64,000 bases of DNA from Lithospermum erythrorhizon (lineage: Eukaryota > Streptophyta > Magnoliopsida > Boraginales > Boraginaceae), in NCBI GenBank assembly GCA_019722365.1, contig JADFUC010001000.1, positions 124,001 through 188,000 of the forward strand, written 5' to 3'. Both the position numbers and the translations under genes were made by a program. The stretch's first letter is position 1. The number at the start of each line of letters is the position of its first letter. Shown one piece after another: positions 23,533 through 39,381 of the stretch. The notes under the pieces were generated by a model. The model had not been told where the DNA came from. It ran no database searches and saw only the letters and a program-made list of their open reading frames with translations.

Positions 23533-26500
23533 GAAAAAGAGAAAGGGGAGAGGTCCAAAAGTGATATATTGGATGTAACCACATGTTCAATCTGGAAATC
23601 CAGTTGAATTCAGCTACAAATATAGGTTCTTATGCCATACTCTAGTTGAATTCTTGGCCATACATATATTACGAAAAATTATAATAAAATAATATTATAA
23701 AATATATTTAAAAATGAATTTAATAATATCTTTTATATTTTTTGAGTTAGTAAATAAAAATAATTTGCTTGGTCCAAAATCGATGGAGCCAGCGTCGATT
23801 AATTTGAAATGAAGAGAGTAATCATCATCAACCTTTTTGACGTCGTCTCCTTGGTAATAATATAGTCAGTAGCTATTAAAGCGATGCAGAAGTTGATGTA
23901 TATATATGTGAGATTAGGTATTATGCTTATCGAATACCAATAGCTTGGGGGCAATTTATCTATGTAGGTAAAAATGTTTAATTTTAGTTTACCCGAATTA
24001 TGTCTCTTTTTAATTTAAGAAACTGTACACTTCTATACTTTTCAAATTATCCTCTCATATCGTTTTTCATTGAAATCCACCAATTATCGTTTTAGCATAA
24101 TAAATTAAACATTCATTTTAATATTTTTGAATTATTTTTATCTTTATATTCTCAACATAATCTAATTATATAGTTTGATTAATTGTGTTTATGTTTCACC
24201 AATAATAAACTTTTCCCAAACAAAACAATATATGAAATGGTTAAAGCAAATAAGCCCAAAAACGGAGAGGAGTAACATAATGCAAGTGATCTAAAGAAGG
24301 TGAATCAATGGCGTATATAGATTGTATTTATTTGGCTGAAAGATTATAGTATTTGTAATGATTAATTTGTTGAGTTTGGCTGATGGCAGTTTGTGAAGCA
24401 TGGGATATTAAATGTGTTAAAATGTTAGTTGCGTATTGATTCGAACCCTAAGCTGATTGAGGCAGAAGTCAACAGAGAAGTCAGATAATTGAACTGGTTT
24501 TAGGGTTCGATAAAATCTGATTTAGGATCTTTTGATTGTGGATAAGATTAACCAATTCATTTTGTACACTAGTATATATATTAGTTAGTGAATTCATAAA
24601 TGTACTTGGATCATTCTATTATTCTCTAAATAAATCAAATTTTATTCTTCTACTTCGTCTTCTTCATTTGAGTTTCTTGATTAATCCAAGCTCATATTAA
24701 TAGTTATTAGAATTTAGACTTTATATTTGAGAAATCTTTTATTGGCTTATTAATTTGCCTTCAATATATTTGGCCTAGTAATAATTAGTAAAATATCTAG
24801 TTATTGAGCTTAAATTTATTTGGCCTAGTAATTAGTAAAAGATTAGTTATTGAGCTTCACATCACAACAATGACTGAATGACATGTCAAAGCTCATGGTC
24901 GTGTATTTTCTATTGTAGATTTCGATAAGAAATCAAACTTAACAATTAAGGATAAGCATTCTACCTAATCCAAGAGTTCCCCTCCCTAATTTCTAGTTCA
25001 CTTTCTTATGATGCACTTGATGATTTTTATTAGGCACGCGTATTGAGTACAATATTCCTTTGACAAGAAAGCGTCTAATTTTAAAAGAACACCAATTCTG
25101 TTGTAGATAATTGGATCATATATTACATTATGTGTGGACAGTGAAAATTTATTAAATTTTAATTAAAAATAATTAAGATGACTTAATCAGATTAATTAAA
25201 ATCGAGCTTCTAAAAAATTACATGTGGTAGGATGCCAATCGGCGCAAATTTAATGTGAACCCCTCGTACAACAAAGTTTCAGGAAAATAGCTCACGAATT
25301 AAGTTCAGACAAAATTTGAGTGTTTGGAAAAAAATTCCCTAATTTTATTGGGTGGTATTTTCAGGGCTAATTGAAACTTCAAAGTTTGGGATTCAAGTAT
25401 TTCAAAAGTTATGTGGTTTTAAAATCGAGGCAAAAGATTAAAGTCGATATAAAAATATATTTGACTTTAGAAATTGATCTGGGACAACTTCTTTATCATG
25501 AAAATAGGCGCCCCTTTTATTTCTTGGAAAGAAATTCTGCTTAAATTTCAGAGCCGGTTGAATCTTTGCGCCGAAATTGACGTTTAAGATCGTGATGCCT
25601 AAAATTAAGCCAAGCCGTCGAAATGGCGTTAAGCTTGAGGCTTTATAAATATCCCCCTAAATATCGAAATTTCATCTCATTCTCATTCGAGAAAATACAC
25701 AAAAAAAAAAACACTGGCGAGAAAATATAGAGGGCCAGCTCTTAAATTCTACAAGTTAAATCTTTAAGCTAAGCCAGAGAAACACCACATGTGGGCTGGA
25801 AAAGCTGCTAGGTGTCTAAATAGAGCGCTGAAATCTAGGATTACTACACAAACACGGTAATTTCTCAAATCGAGAAGCAAAATCGTGAGAATCGGCCGCC
25901 AAATCTGCCAAGAACACTTGAATAATTGAGGAATAAGCTAAAAGCACTGGTATTCATAAATCTTCATAAACGCTGAAAATCGTCGGGGTTTGATTCATCA
26001 AGTTTCGAGATATAGAAAATCTATTTGAATATTTAGTCGCATAAATTTGGGAGTCGGATAGAAATAAACTCACAAAAGGCCCACAATGCAGTGGTCGATT
26101 ATCGTCAGCGGGGTTGGGATACTCGACAACCGTACTAATCGTCATTTCACGTAATAATTCTTCAAATGTCGATCTTACGTTATAAGGCTAGAAAGCGTAT
26201 AGTGTTTCACGAGAACTTCATCGAATCAGTGAGGCGAAATCTCACTAAGTCTGACAAGTTCTTGGTACATTTGTAATCTGTTATAAAGAGCAGAGGTAGT
26301 AGAAAATACCCACATGTCACTACGACAACAAAGGCGATAAGATCGTTGTAGTTAAGCGTTACATTGCTTCAATAACTTGCTTGTTATCATCAAACCAGCG
26401 TCTTTCGGAGTTACATCTGAAATCAAGTCCCATTCAAAAGTAGTCTCCAGCTGGTCACTTGAAAAGGCAAATGTAGCTCTTCGGTTACAAAAGTATTAAG

Positions 26501-27011
26501 CGGTACACAATCCCACACAGGAAACATCATAGTCACCAGCGGGTGAGTAATAAATCCCCGAAGATACGCGCTGAGACTTAACTGATAAGTCCATCAAATT
26601 AATATAGGCCAGGAGATCAGTCGAGATAAATCCCAGTCTGACCCGACAGAATCTCTGTTGTTAAGGGAACTGCAGGCTAGGATCATATCCATTCAAACCC
26701 GGTCTCATTTGCATCGAGACCCAGGACACATGTCAGGTTCGTAGAACTTATCCAAATCCCTTCCAAATCAGCCCGTCAGCTTCCAAGTCAATCAGGCTCA
26801 TCACCAGAAGCTCACTGTCAGTCAACTGAGGAAGGCGTCTCATGATCGTCGGCCAATGACAGGGATCCATAGTTTGGACAATCGATCCTCTTCGATTTGA
26901 TAAAACACAATACAACGAAAATTTTTTCTGATAAGGTTTTATTTTGTACCCACTTTGAATAAATAATAAAAATTGCTTGCTGCATTACACATTATATAAA
27001 AGGAAAAAAAG
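23533..27011. other. Intergenic; possible decayed LTR near 25.1-26.3 kb
   Basis: From about 25130 (TGTGGACAGTGAAAATTTATT) to about 26300 the sequence has the composition of a long Gypsy-type LTR, with a TATA-like TTTATAAATAT at 25642 followed by a CA-rich leader. No second copy was found, so it would be a solo or broken LTR. A two-copy 50-bp tandem repeat containing TTTGGCCTAGTA lies at 24768-24860. No gene is supported. Confidence 0.35.
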
Positions 27012-27436
27012 GCATGATCCAAAATACCTATATTTGAGGGTGTATTCATCATTTATGTTTGGAAAGTTCTTGCTTAAATCGCTTATGTTTAAATGTTAAC
27101 AATTGATACTTGTTATATTTTTCGTTCAATCGCGGCTAAAGGCGTGTTGAATAATGACATTAAAACACATGCATTTTTTAATGTCACGCATCACGGCAGC
27201 GCGTTCACAGGGAATCTTATGAAGACCTTGCATTTTTTAATGAGCGAGATCTTTCGATGATGATCACAGCTTGTTTTAATGTCGCGTCGCGACACGTGTC
27301 TGAGAGTCATGATTTAACAAAAATGTAATAGAAGTACCAATCGAGAGGTTAACGTTTAAAGCGTAGAGTAGAGTAAGTAGGATCCTTCGCGCATAAATGA
27401 TGAAATGGTTTTATTGCGCAAGCATAAGTGATGATT
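27012..27436. repeat. Short TIR element (MULE-like MITE?)
   Basis: The two ends are inverted repeats of roughly 100 bp. On the left ATTCATCATTTATG is followed by TTTAAATGTTAACAATTGATACTT and ATATTTTTCGTT. On the right, reverse-complemented, TTTCATCATTTATG is followed by TTTAAACGTTAACCTCTCGATTGGTACTT and ACATTTTTGTT. The core has repeated TTTTTTAATG blocks and no coding capacity. The outer boundaries are approximate, and no target duplication was confirmed. Confidence 0.6.
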
Positions 27437-27762
27437 TATATAAAAATTGAAAATGGACATATTATATCAAAATTTGTGTTTCGTCAAAGATTAGACCGTG
27501 TTTTGCCATCCAAGATCAACGTTTTCATTAATTTGAAGATTATTGTAGTGTAATTTTTTGATAAAAATTGACAACTAAAATGAATTAACATAGTAGTGTC
27601 ACAACACACTATAGCAAATCCTTATTAACATGTTTCCATCCTTACATTTAACTTCATATTATTTCGCATACCATGAATTACATGAAACTAAAAAGTTATT
27701 AATATAATACTCCGTATCTGCAATCTCGTCTTAATACCTTTGCTGACAGGGGAATAAATTGA

Positions 27763-27975
27763 TACTCCCTCCGTTTTAAAATAAATAATTATTTAGATAA
27801 AAATTGCTTTATTAATAAATTGTAAAAAGTTATATTGGAATTGTAAAAAGCTAAATTGTAAATATGAAAAATTATATTAAAATTATTAAAAAATATATTA
27901 AAAATATAAATAATTAACTATTTTGAGAAAGTAAAAAAAAATTAAATGATCATGTATTTTGAAACATAAGAAATA
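27763..27975. repeat. Stowaway-like MITE, decayed
   Basis: The left end reads CTCCCTCCGTTTTAAAATAAATAATTATTT. The reverse complement of the right end (TTATGTTTCAAAATACATGATCATTT) aligns with it at most positions but has lost the CTCCCTCCG tip. The interior is AT-rich and non-coding. Confidence 0.55.
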
Positions 27976-28815
27976 TTAGTATATTACACATTAGCTCTAC
28001 TCTGTAATTGCACTCACAAATGAAATTTTTTTCTTCTTTTTTTAGAAAGAAAATGTTTTTATAAGGCAGATACGTAGTTGACAAAAGCCTCATAAGATGA
28101 TAATCGTTAGGCCCAGAAACTTTAGTTCATTCACTTAAAATGAAATTGATAAAATAAATAATCCAATCAAATCAAATCCAAAGGAGAATCCCACTTCCTC
28201 TTTTGTTTGAAAAATTAATGGGGTCGGAGTAATAACCACAACAACCCACACACATACAAAAGTATTTTATAATATGTACTGTTACAAAGACAATTATCTT
28301 TCTTCACTAGAAAACATAGTCTTACTATTATACAGTATTATTATTATTGTTCTTGGTAGATCAAGAAAATTATTGATTAAACTGATCTATCCTCTTATTC
28401 CTCTGTTCCTCATTTTTTTTTAATAATAAAAAGGGCTAAATTGATAAAAACCTGCAATAACTTAAGAGGAATCATAATACATATACGGAATTGTATTGAT
28501 AACCAACATACATTAGGCTACTTTATAGGCAAACCACTATCACAATAATATAAGTTTATATATCAATCCAATAGTATAATATTACCATAAAAATTCTACA
28601 TCTCATATGAAATTTGAATCCTAACATAACTATGTTAGTTTTTTACTACTAGATCAAACATTTATTTGCATGTCTATTCCTCATATTCTCTCCCTAACCA
28701 TATGCAAATGCATAAAGCACATAGAACGTAGACAACCCATCTGAAACATTCCTTTTCCAGCTTTGAAAACCACTTGAAAGACAGGTAGTTGTTTTTTATC
28801 TCTTGGAACATATAC
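27976..28815. other. Upstream region of the Dof gene
   Basis: AT-rich DNA with no gene. Any promoter elements lie here, but no single TATA box could be chosen from several candidates. Confidence 0.4.
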
Positions 28816-28858
28816 CCCCCTCCTCTCTCCCTCCCTCTTTCTCTTTCTCTTTTCCTTG
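28816..28858 (+). promoter_or_regulatory. CT-rich leader tract before the Dof start
   Basis: A pyrimidine-rich run (CCTCCTCTCTCCCTCCCTCTTTCTC and so on) ends about 25 nt before the ATG at 28882. Such CT-rich tracts are common in plant 5' untranslated leaders. The role is inferred from position and composition only. Confidence 0.45.
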
Positions 28859-28881
28859 TTCACTAGCTCCATTATCATCCT

Positions 28882-30607
28882 ATGGATACTGGTGAATGGC
28901 CACAGGTATAGAGATATTTCATTAACTCTAATGAGTGATGATTATTATTGTTGATCCCTATACTTTGGCTTATATATCGTTTTGTTTTTATTGAGAGCTA
29001 ATTGTTGCATATGAGTGTGAAGTGGACTAATTAATTTTTGATTGTTTGCTTTTGTTTTATACTTTCTGAAAAGGCAGATGATATTCATAGTGAAGTTCCC
29101 ACTTTTTGTAACTTCTTTTTCCATCTTCTTTTCACATATTTCCAACAGGTTCACCACTTTATTTCTCTCTTTTGCTTGTATGTTGATAAAGGGTTGTAGA
29201 AAAGATAAACTTTGTTAGTATTATTGGAGTTTTCTCCTTTCCAATCTTTGTTTTCTTGACAATATTTTAAAAGTGAAAAACAACTGATGACTTGTTTTAT
29301 TTTTTTTCTCTTTTTCTTGTATGTGATAAAGGATTGAGGAAAAAGATTAACTTTGTTAGTATTCCTCAAATTTTTCTTCTTATACTATTATTTGTTCTCT
29401 TTAATTTCAATCATGTTCAAGGGAAAAGCTTCAGATTTTTTTGTTTTCATTTCTAATACTAACAAAGTTAATCTTTAGATCTCTTCTCTTTTTTGTTTTC
29501 ATTTTCCTAAAGCTCATTTTATATGTTTTGTCTTGGAGTTAATACCACTTTTAGATCTCTTCTTTTAACTTAGTTTGCTTTTTTGGTACTTTAATTAGGA
29601 GATAGTGGTGAAACCAATGGAACAGATACTAGTAATACCAAACAACACATGCTCATCAAAGCCAACTAATTCCATAGAGAGGAAAGTAAGGCCTCAAAAA
29701 GATCAAGTTTTGAATTGTCCAAGATGCAACTCAACAAACACAAAATTTTGCTACTACAACAATTATAGTCTCTCTCAACCAAGGTACTTTTGCAGGACTT
29801 TTGTTAGGGTGTTATTGGATACATATAAAATAAATTTCACAAGCAGTCATGGAGGTATACCCGGAGTTATACTTTGATAATTTAAAGCTAATAAAAAATT
29901 TCCAATATAGGTACTTTTGCAAGACATGTAGAAGGTATTGGACTGCAGGTGGATCTCTTAGAAGCATCCCTGTTGGAGGGGGATCAAGGAAGAATAAAAG
30001 ATCATCAACAACTTCATCTTATGCTTCTACTTCTTCAAAGAAGAGTGTTCATGATGATGATCTAGTAGTAACCCCACATATTGATCTTTCTCATCATCAA
30101 CCTAATTCTCAAAACCCTAATATGAAATTCCATGAAGCTCATGATCTCAAGTTGGGTTTTCCCTCAGCTCAAGATTTCAAAACTATTACTGATTTGATCC
30201 AAGTTCCAAACTTTGATAACCCCAACAACAAGGAAAACTTGCCCTCTTCTTCTTCTACAAATTCATCTCAACTTTCAGCATTGGAGCTTTTGGCTGGGAT
30301 GACTTCATCATCAAGAGGGTTTAACTCTTTTATTCCAATGCCACCAATTGGTGATCCAAGATTCTCTATACCAGAGCTGAAGCCCTCTTTGAATTTTTAT
30401 CTTGGAAGTAGTGGATTTGGGAGTCTACAAAGTCATATGCAAGAATCAAGTGGGAGGCTTTTGTTTCCATTTGAAGACTTGAACTTGAAGCAAGGACCAA
30501 CTACTACATCAACTGCTACAGAAAATGTGGACCAAAATAAAGATCAAAATCATGCTGCTGAGTCAACAGGATATTGGAGTGGAGTGTTAGGAGGAGGAAC
30601 ATGGTAA
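28882..30607 (+). CDS. Dof zinc-finger transcription factor, 301 aa, three exons
   Basis: Exons: 28882-28905, 29599-29783, 29911-30607; the sum (906 nt) is in frame. Dof proteins are plant-specific nuclear transcription factors that bind AAAG cores. The tiny first exon gives MDTGEWPQ, then [10 protein letters not shown], a start typical of one Dof subgroup. The Dof domain begins at C48: ligands C48, C51, C73 and C76 in CX2CX21CX2C spacing, followed by [20 protein letters not shown] and a Ser-rich tail. The C-terminus, [13 protein letters not shown], resembles the DOF4.6/DOF2.1 group. The long first intron upstream of the domain is usual for the family. The second intron, inside the domain at codon R70, is not. 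Without its removal the frame stops at 29875-29877. The assignment to Dof is secure; the orthologue is not named. Confidence 0.95.
29165..29478 (+). repeat. Tandem and inverted repeats in Dof intron 1
   Basis: Two direct copies of a ~75-bp unit (TCTTGTATGT..GATAAAGG..TTG..GAAAA..AACTTTGTTAGTAT) start near 29165 and 29306. A third, inverted copy of its end, ATACTAACAAAGTTAATCTT, lies at 29457-29476 and could pair with 29341-29361 as a hairpin in the pre-mRNA. Confidence 0.7.
29784..29910 (+). other. 127-nt intron inside the Dof zinc finger, flanked by direct repeats
   Basis: This is a phase-2 intron, with donor AG^GTACTT and acceptor ATATAG^GTACTT. The sequence AGGTACTTTTGCAGGAC at 29782-29798 recurs as AGGTACTTTTGCAAGAC at 29909-29925 (16 of 17 identical), so donor and acceptor sides lie in two copies of the same exonic sequence. 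Similarity may continue weakly for another 20 nt (both copies later reach ATTGGA). The intervening ~110 nt is AT-rich. If retained, translation goes RYFCRTF..., replacing C76 by Phe and stopping soon after. Confidence 0.85.
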
Positions 30608-32948
30608 TAAACAATTACATTCAAGAATCTAGGATTTGGTTTTCTTCATTTTTTATATATAATATGATATACATATATATTATTTTAGTATGATTTTTTT
30701 CTCTAGTATTGGTGTGCCTAATCTTTAAAAGTGGTCTTTGTTTAGATTCTTGGAAATCTAACTTATAGATTAAAAGGGTTGATTTCCAGTTACCCCTTTG
30801 GTGATGTATTTGTCTCTCTCTAGACTATTGATGTATTTTAGGATATTGATATTTGCTGTAGAACTTGATAGAAGAGGGAATATATATGTAATTGAGAAAT
30901 TAATTTTTTATTTGAAGGGCAGAAAATGTAGCAGGACATGAACAATTCTGCTTTCATACCCTTCATTTCATATATACGACCTCTTCTATCTACGTTTCTC
31001 AGAGGAAATTGATGAAACTAAATGTTATTTGTGCCTGATTTAATTTTTCATTTGTAATATGATGTGTAAAATATTTTAATCTTTTCATAGCCGAGTTTTC
31101 TGGCATGGATATCGAGCAAAATTGTTCTTGTTAAGAGTTTATAGGATTTTACTAGACCAATTGATAATAGTGGGAGTAATCAAAAATCTTATATATTAAT
31201 CCGATTCGAAAATATACCAACTTTCAATGTAAAATATGTCACATTAACAATTATGTTCATACATCCTCATAAGTATTACTGATCTAATCATTATTTGGTT
31301 ACATTGCTGCTTGTGTTATCTTCTTTTTTCAATATGAATGAATTATTCTAACTTTGTATAGTATGGAGTAGTTTGCCAATTGCCACCGATCGAAATCCAA
31401 CCACTACATGTACTAGATACTAAATAACTGAAACTACAAAAATCTTGATTTTTTAAAAATTAATAAGATTTGTTTTTAAGTTTTACATTTTATCTCGAAG
31501 TAAGTTAGTTAAACTTGAGTTATAGTCTCATGTTTAGCAAAAGTCTTAGATTTTTATATTGGTGTAATATTTATTTATTTTCAGTTTTTCATTTTTTTAA
31601 TATTTATTTATTTAATTCTTTTACTTCTTATGTTAATCTTAAATGTATATATGGTTTGAACTGTTGTTTAAATTAATTGTTTATGTTAATCTGAAATGTA
31701 TATATAGTTTAATTATAATTTGGGTTATTTTGAGTTTTTATGATCTAAATTAAAGGTTTGATCTTTATTTGCTTTCGAGGTTTATTTGATGCTTGAGTAC
31801 TGTAGTTAATTTTGTTGTTTTTCGGGTTTATTTGATCTTTTGTTCATTTTAAGCAGTTATTTGTTTAATTTAAGTCATTATTATCATTATCCAATCTTAG
31901 TAAATTGCATAGTTCCAAAGTACTAGTATGTATATGATTTATGCTCGGAATTATTGGCTATTTTTGTTGGTATACGCTGCTTAATTTGCTTTCACAGAAT
32001 TTACTTATTCATATTTTCAGAAGTAGTAACATGATCGAATTGACGGTTTGTCACAAGAATATGAAAATGGTATGAAAATAGTCTTTGAATTTAAGTATAA
32101 GCTTTTATACATTATTAGTCTTTGAATTTAAGTATAAGCTTTTGCACATATTAGTAAATAAGACGTTAAAGGGATATGGATATAAAATAAATTTCTCAAA
32201 TATTCGATACAATTTTTACGTTTAATTCTAAATTATTCTAAACCTTACACTCCTTTTCAATTTTTTCTAATTAATATTTTTATTTTTTCATGACACTTCG
32301 ATCACAACAACTCTTAAATATAATATATAAAATTATAATAAAATAATGCATGCCCATGTATAGACATACTATACGATAACGAGACGCCCATGTAGATATA
32401 AATATTACTTTAACAATTTGATGTCCTCTCGACTAAATATATTGACAAATTGATCCTCAATATGTGATCATCGTAATTATTGGCTTCTTATATCACTTCG
32501 AATTTGCATTTAATTTAAAAAGTATAATTTAAATTTTCGTAGATCTCAATATATAAAATTTATATTTGTATGAAATTAAATAACAATATTAATAATAACA
32601 ATAGTTCTATATAATACTAATACGGAGTAAATAACAATAATAACTCTACAAAAAATATATGATTATTTAACAAATATTTATTATAATAATAATAATAACA
32701 ATAATTCTACATAAATATATTATTTAACTAACACAAATTATTAAAGATTGAAACGACATATGATTTAAAAAATCATATTGATGAAAAGAGTAATAAATTA
32801 ATAATATATTAGGTATATTTTGTGAATTGAATCATGAAAGTTGGCGCATGCAAATTGAGCAAAAATAATTGTGTTATTCAACGACCTCAATCATTAAACA
32901 TGTACGTAGATAGATAAACAAAGCTAATTATAAAGTCATGACGCACGC

Positions 32949-32979
<31 letters not shown>

Positions 32980-35429
32980 CGTGTCAACGACATGATGACA
33001 TCCTCAAACCGTACGATGCTGTCACGATTCTATTCCACTGATAATCTTTGGCTGTGGTGCAAAGATAAAGATGATGAACCTTCGCTTTTTATTGACGTTG
33101 TGATATCATTTAAACTTTGACCATTAATTACTAATTACTTATTATTTTAACAATGAATATGCTTATATCATTGGGGATTCGCTTTTTAAACATAAATTTC
33201 ATAATATTATTTTCTTATCATTTTTAACATATAGCTTTTAAGAATAATTGAGTACAAAAGCTTACACCTCGATATACGAAAACGCCAAAAAAAAATAAGG
33301 AAAGAGAAGTTAATTCCTATTAGACCATCTCTAGTAGGAAGGCAAAGTTTAACACCCTATCTCCTTCCACATCAAATTTTTATCTTTCTTCATCAATAAC
33401 ACTTCAATCGCCTACCGCTTACACCAACTGTATGATTCATATAATTTTTCATATTCTCTTTCATCAACATCACCACTCCCCAAAAAAAAAATTCTATCCA
33501 AAAATACAAACTCACTTATTTCTGTATCTTGAAAATAAAAATATTAAGTAAAAAAATTAATTTTGAATAATTATTTGGCCAAAAAGGCCATTTTAAAAAA
33601 TTGGAGGATAACTTTTTAGTAACAAAGCTCCAAGCAATATGTACGCCTTAAGTCATTTAATAATTCAGGAAAAATTGTAGTTATAAAAGCAATTTTGTAT
33701 TTACTTCTGCTCATCAAATAATTTGGCCAATACCTGCCATCGTGACTCTTGGCCTAACTTATAACTTAGATTTTTGGTATAATTTCTAGTAATAAATGAA
33801 AAATTAATAAACACAATCCTTATTCATTTTATACATTTATTTTATGATTCCCGAAATTACATAAGTTGTATAGTTTCTTCTCGTTACATTGAAATGATTT
33901 ATTAAAGCTATCAATCATATATATTCATAACAATTTGTGCACAATTATGAAATTCAATTATTAGTTTGTATCAAATACAAACTTGGGGAAGCAAATGTTG
34001 AGTACTATGTGTGCATTTTATCTCACATTACTTCTTTAAACTTCATAACTAATCTCACTTGAGTTTCACTTAATTTACTGAAGTAAGATTATGAATGAGC
34101 ATTGCTTCACTTTCTTTTTCTTTCAACTCAAAATAAAGATCTGACAAACCCTACTATATCGTTCCTGCTTACAAACTGGGACCCACAAACATTCTCCTAG
34201 GTGGCGCCGCCTTCACATACAAATTCGCCATTTTTCGAATATTAATCAGATTCTTGATTCAATATATATAGAGATATTTGTGTGGAATTTGATTGATTGA
34301 TCAAAATTGGTGATCAAGAAATGGAGGTAATTAATGTCCGGTAAAGGGTGGGAAGTTCGGAAGTTCGTTTGGAGAGGAGGAGAAAGTGTCCCAAAATTCA
34401 ATGGTATTTGGGGTTTGAAAGGTAACTCGAAATTGATTCTTAGCATTCCAATGCTGGATACTTAATTTCGAAATTGAATCAAATGTTGTATATAATCTTT
34501 AAGACATTATCGAATGGGCCGTTTAGACCTTATCTCATGGGTCGTCAAATACCTGAACCCACTCCACTAATTACCCAATAAAATTGTTAAAAATACATAA
34601 TATCTATTTTTAAAAACAAATATATTTATTTCGGGAGCAACGACACAATGTCTGAACGTGACGCAGTAACTGATACCCACTTAGTACTTCGAGTCCCAAG
34701 ATACTCGACTAACCAACTGCTGCTTATAGTGACGTTCGAAAGACGATAATTCGAAAACACATTCGATTCAATTGTGCATCTACCCATTACCCGATAAAGT
34801 TTTGTTAAAATACATACCATCTATTTTTGTGAACTAATACATTTACCTTTGTACTTTGTTAATAATGCTCTGAACGTGAATCTAAGAACTCCTGACAATT
34901 CGCTATCACTGGTCTAAAACCTCGCGAGACGTAAGAGCTATCGACCAACCTCCAAGCATTTATCTCGCTTCAATACCCAAAACAAATACGAGATAATTCG
35001 CCGACGTGTATAGTTGGACCACCCAGGCTGTGACATAAAACCAAGTCCAATTGAAATTTCAAGTCTCAATAAAAAAACATAATCCGTGATTTCTATTTTC
35101 TATAAAAAAGCGTATAGTTTTGGGTTTTAGTTTAATAAATTTGACCATTTAAATAAATTAGTCAATGCTAAAATGGCTAAAATCATCGGAAGAAATATGA
35201 TCTCAATCGTGAATTTCATTTCTCGATTCCAATTAATTTTTGAAATTGATTCTTATTCCGTAGCTTGTGAAGCTTTTTCTGAAGGAATTTTTATTTGATT
35301 AAATAAATTCTAATCTCTCTTTATTTTCGCCTTTTTATGTGATTTAATAAGTGTTAATTAATTGTTTGTTGTGAAATAATTAGTTTTTTAGGGTTTGTAA
35401 TAAGGCTCTGTTTGATTCAGTAAATAATA
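30608..35429. other. AT-rich spacer between Dof and WNK
   Basis: 30608-30900 holds the Dof 3' region. After that I see no gene. Local repeats are present: a tandem pair of ~36 bp (AGTCTTTGAATTTAAGTATAAGCTTTT) at 32084-32143, a direct repeat with TATGTTAATCT(T/G)AAATGTATATAT at 31630-31705, and two diverged copies of a unit containing TAATTACCC..TAAA..TTGTTAAAATACATA..ATCTATTTTT at about 34557 and 34785. These look like old MITE or tandem-duplicated DNA. Confidence 0.5.
32950..32980. repeat. (AT)n microsatellite
   Basis: An uninterrupted AT dinucleotide run of about 30 bp in intergenic DNA. Confidence 0.95.
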
Positions 35430-38768
<3,339 letters not shown>

Positions 38769-39381
38769 TCCTCCTGTTTCATGTAAATAGCGATAATGGC
38801 TTAACAATTCTTGTTTCGATTGAGGTACACCTACCATATAGTTTCTCCCCATTCTATATTTGTGCGTGTGAGGGAGATCAGCTTTTTGTAGTTGTTGGCT
38901 TCTGAATGTCTTTAATTGCAACTTCATTATCTAAAGGCGTGCTTTTGTATGTCTCGTTTGATTTTCATTTGTCGTCTGGCCTTATGTTTGTTCATTTATC
39001 GCGTTTCTTTCTTTCTTGATCTTTAGCCAGTTTCACACTTCTCAAATGATGTTTTATATAGAATTGTCTCGAAATACTTTGTATATAGGATTGTCTCCAA
39101 TATCAAGCATCAAACGAGAGAATGTGAACAATACAGACCAGAAAAAGATGGAATAAATCTATATTTTTTTGCATCATGTCTTGTATATAAACAGAATAGG
39201 AGAATAATTTATTACTGCAATCAACTGACCAACACAAACAATAACATTCACAACTTATATTATTTACAAGATCCACAATTTCCAAGCATAACATAAAGAA
39301 AGAAACAATCAACTGATATTTGAATTTATGAGCGTTGTTTCTGGTTAATGAACATTTTTGAACAAATGACTTCACTTTGTG

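Noticed and set aside
29849..29910. Alternative ATG start for the second half of Dof at 29849
   Set aside because: It lies inside the intron; splicing from 29783 to 29911 restores the canonical Dof domain exactly.
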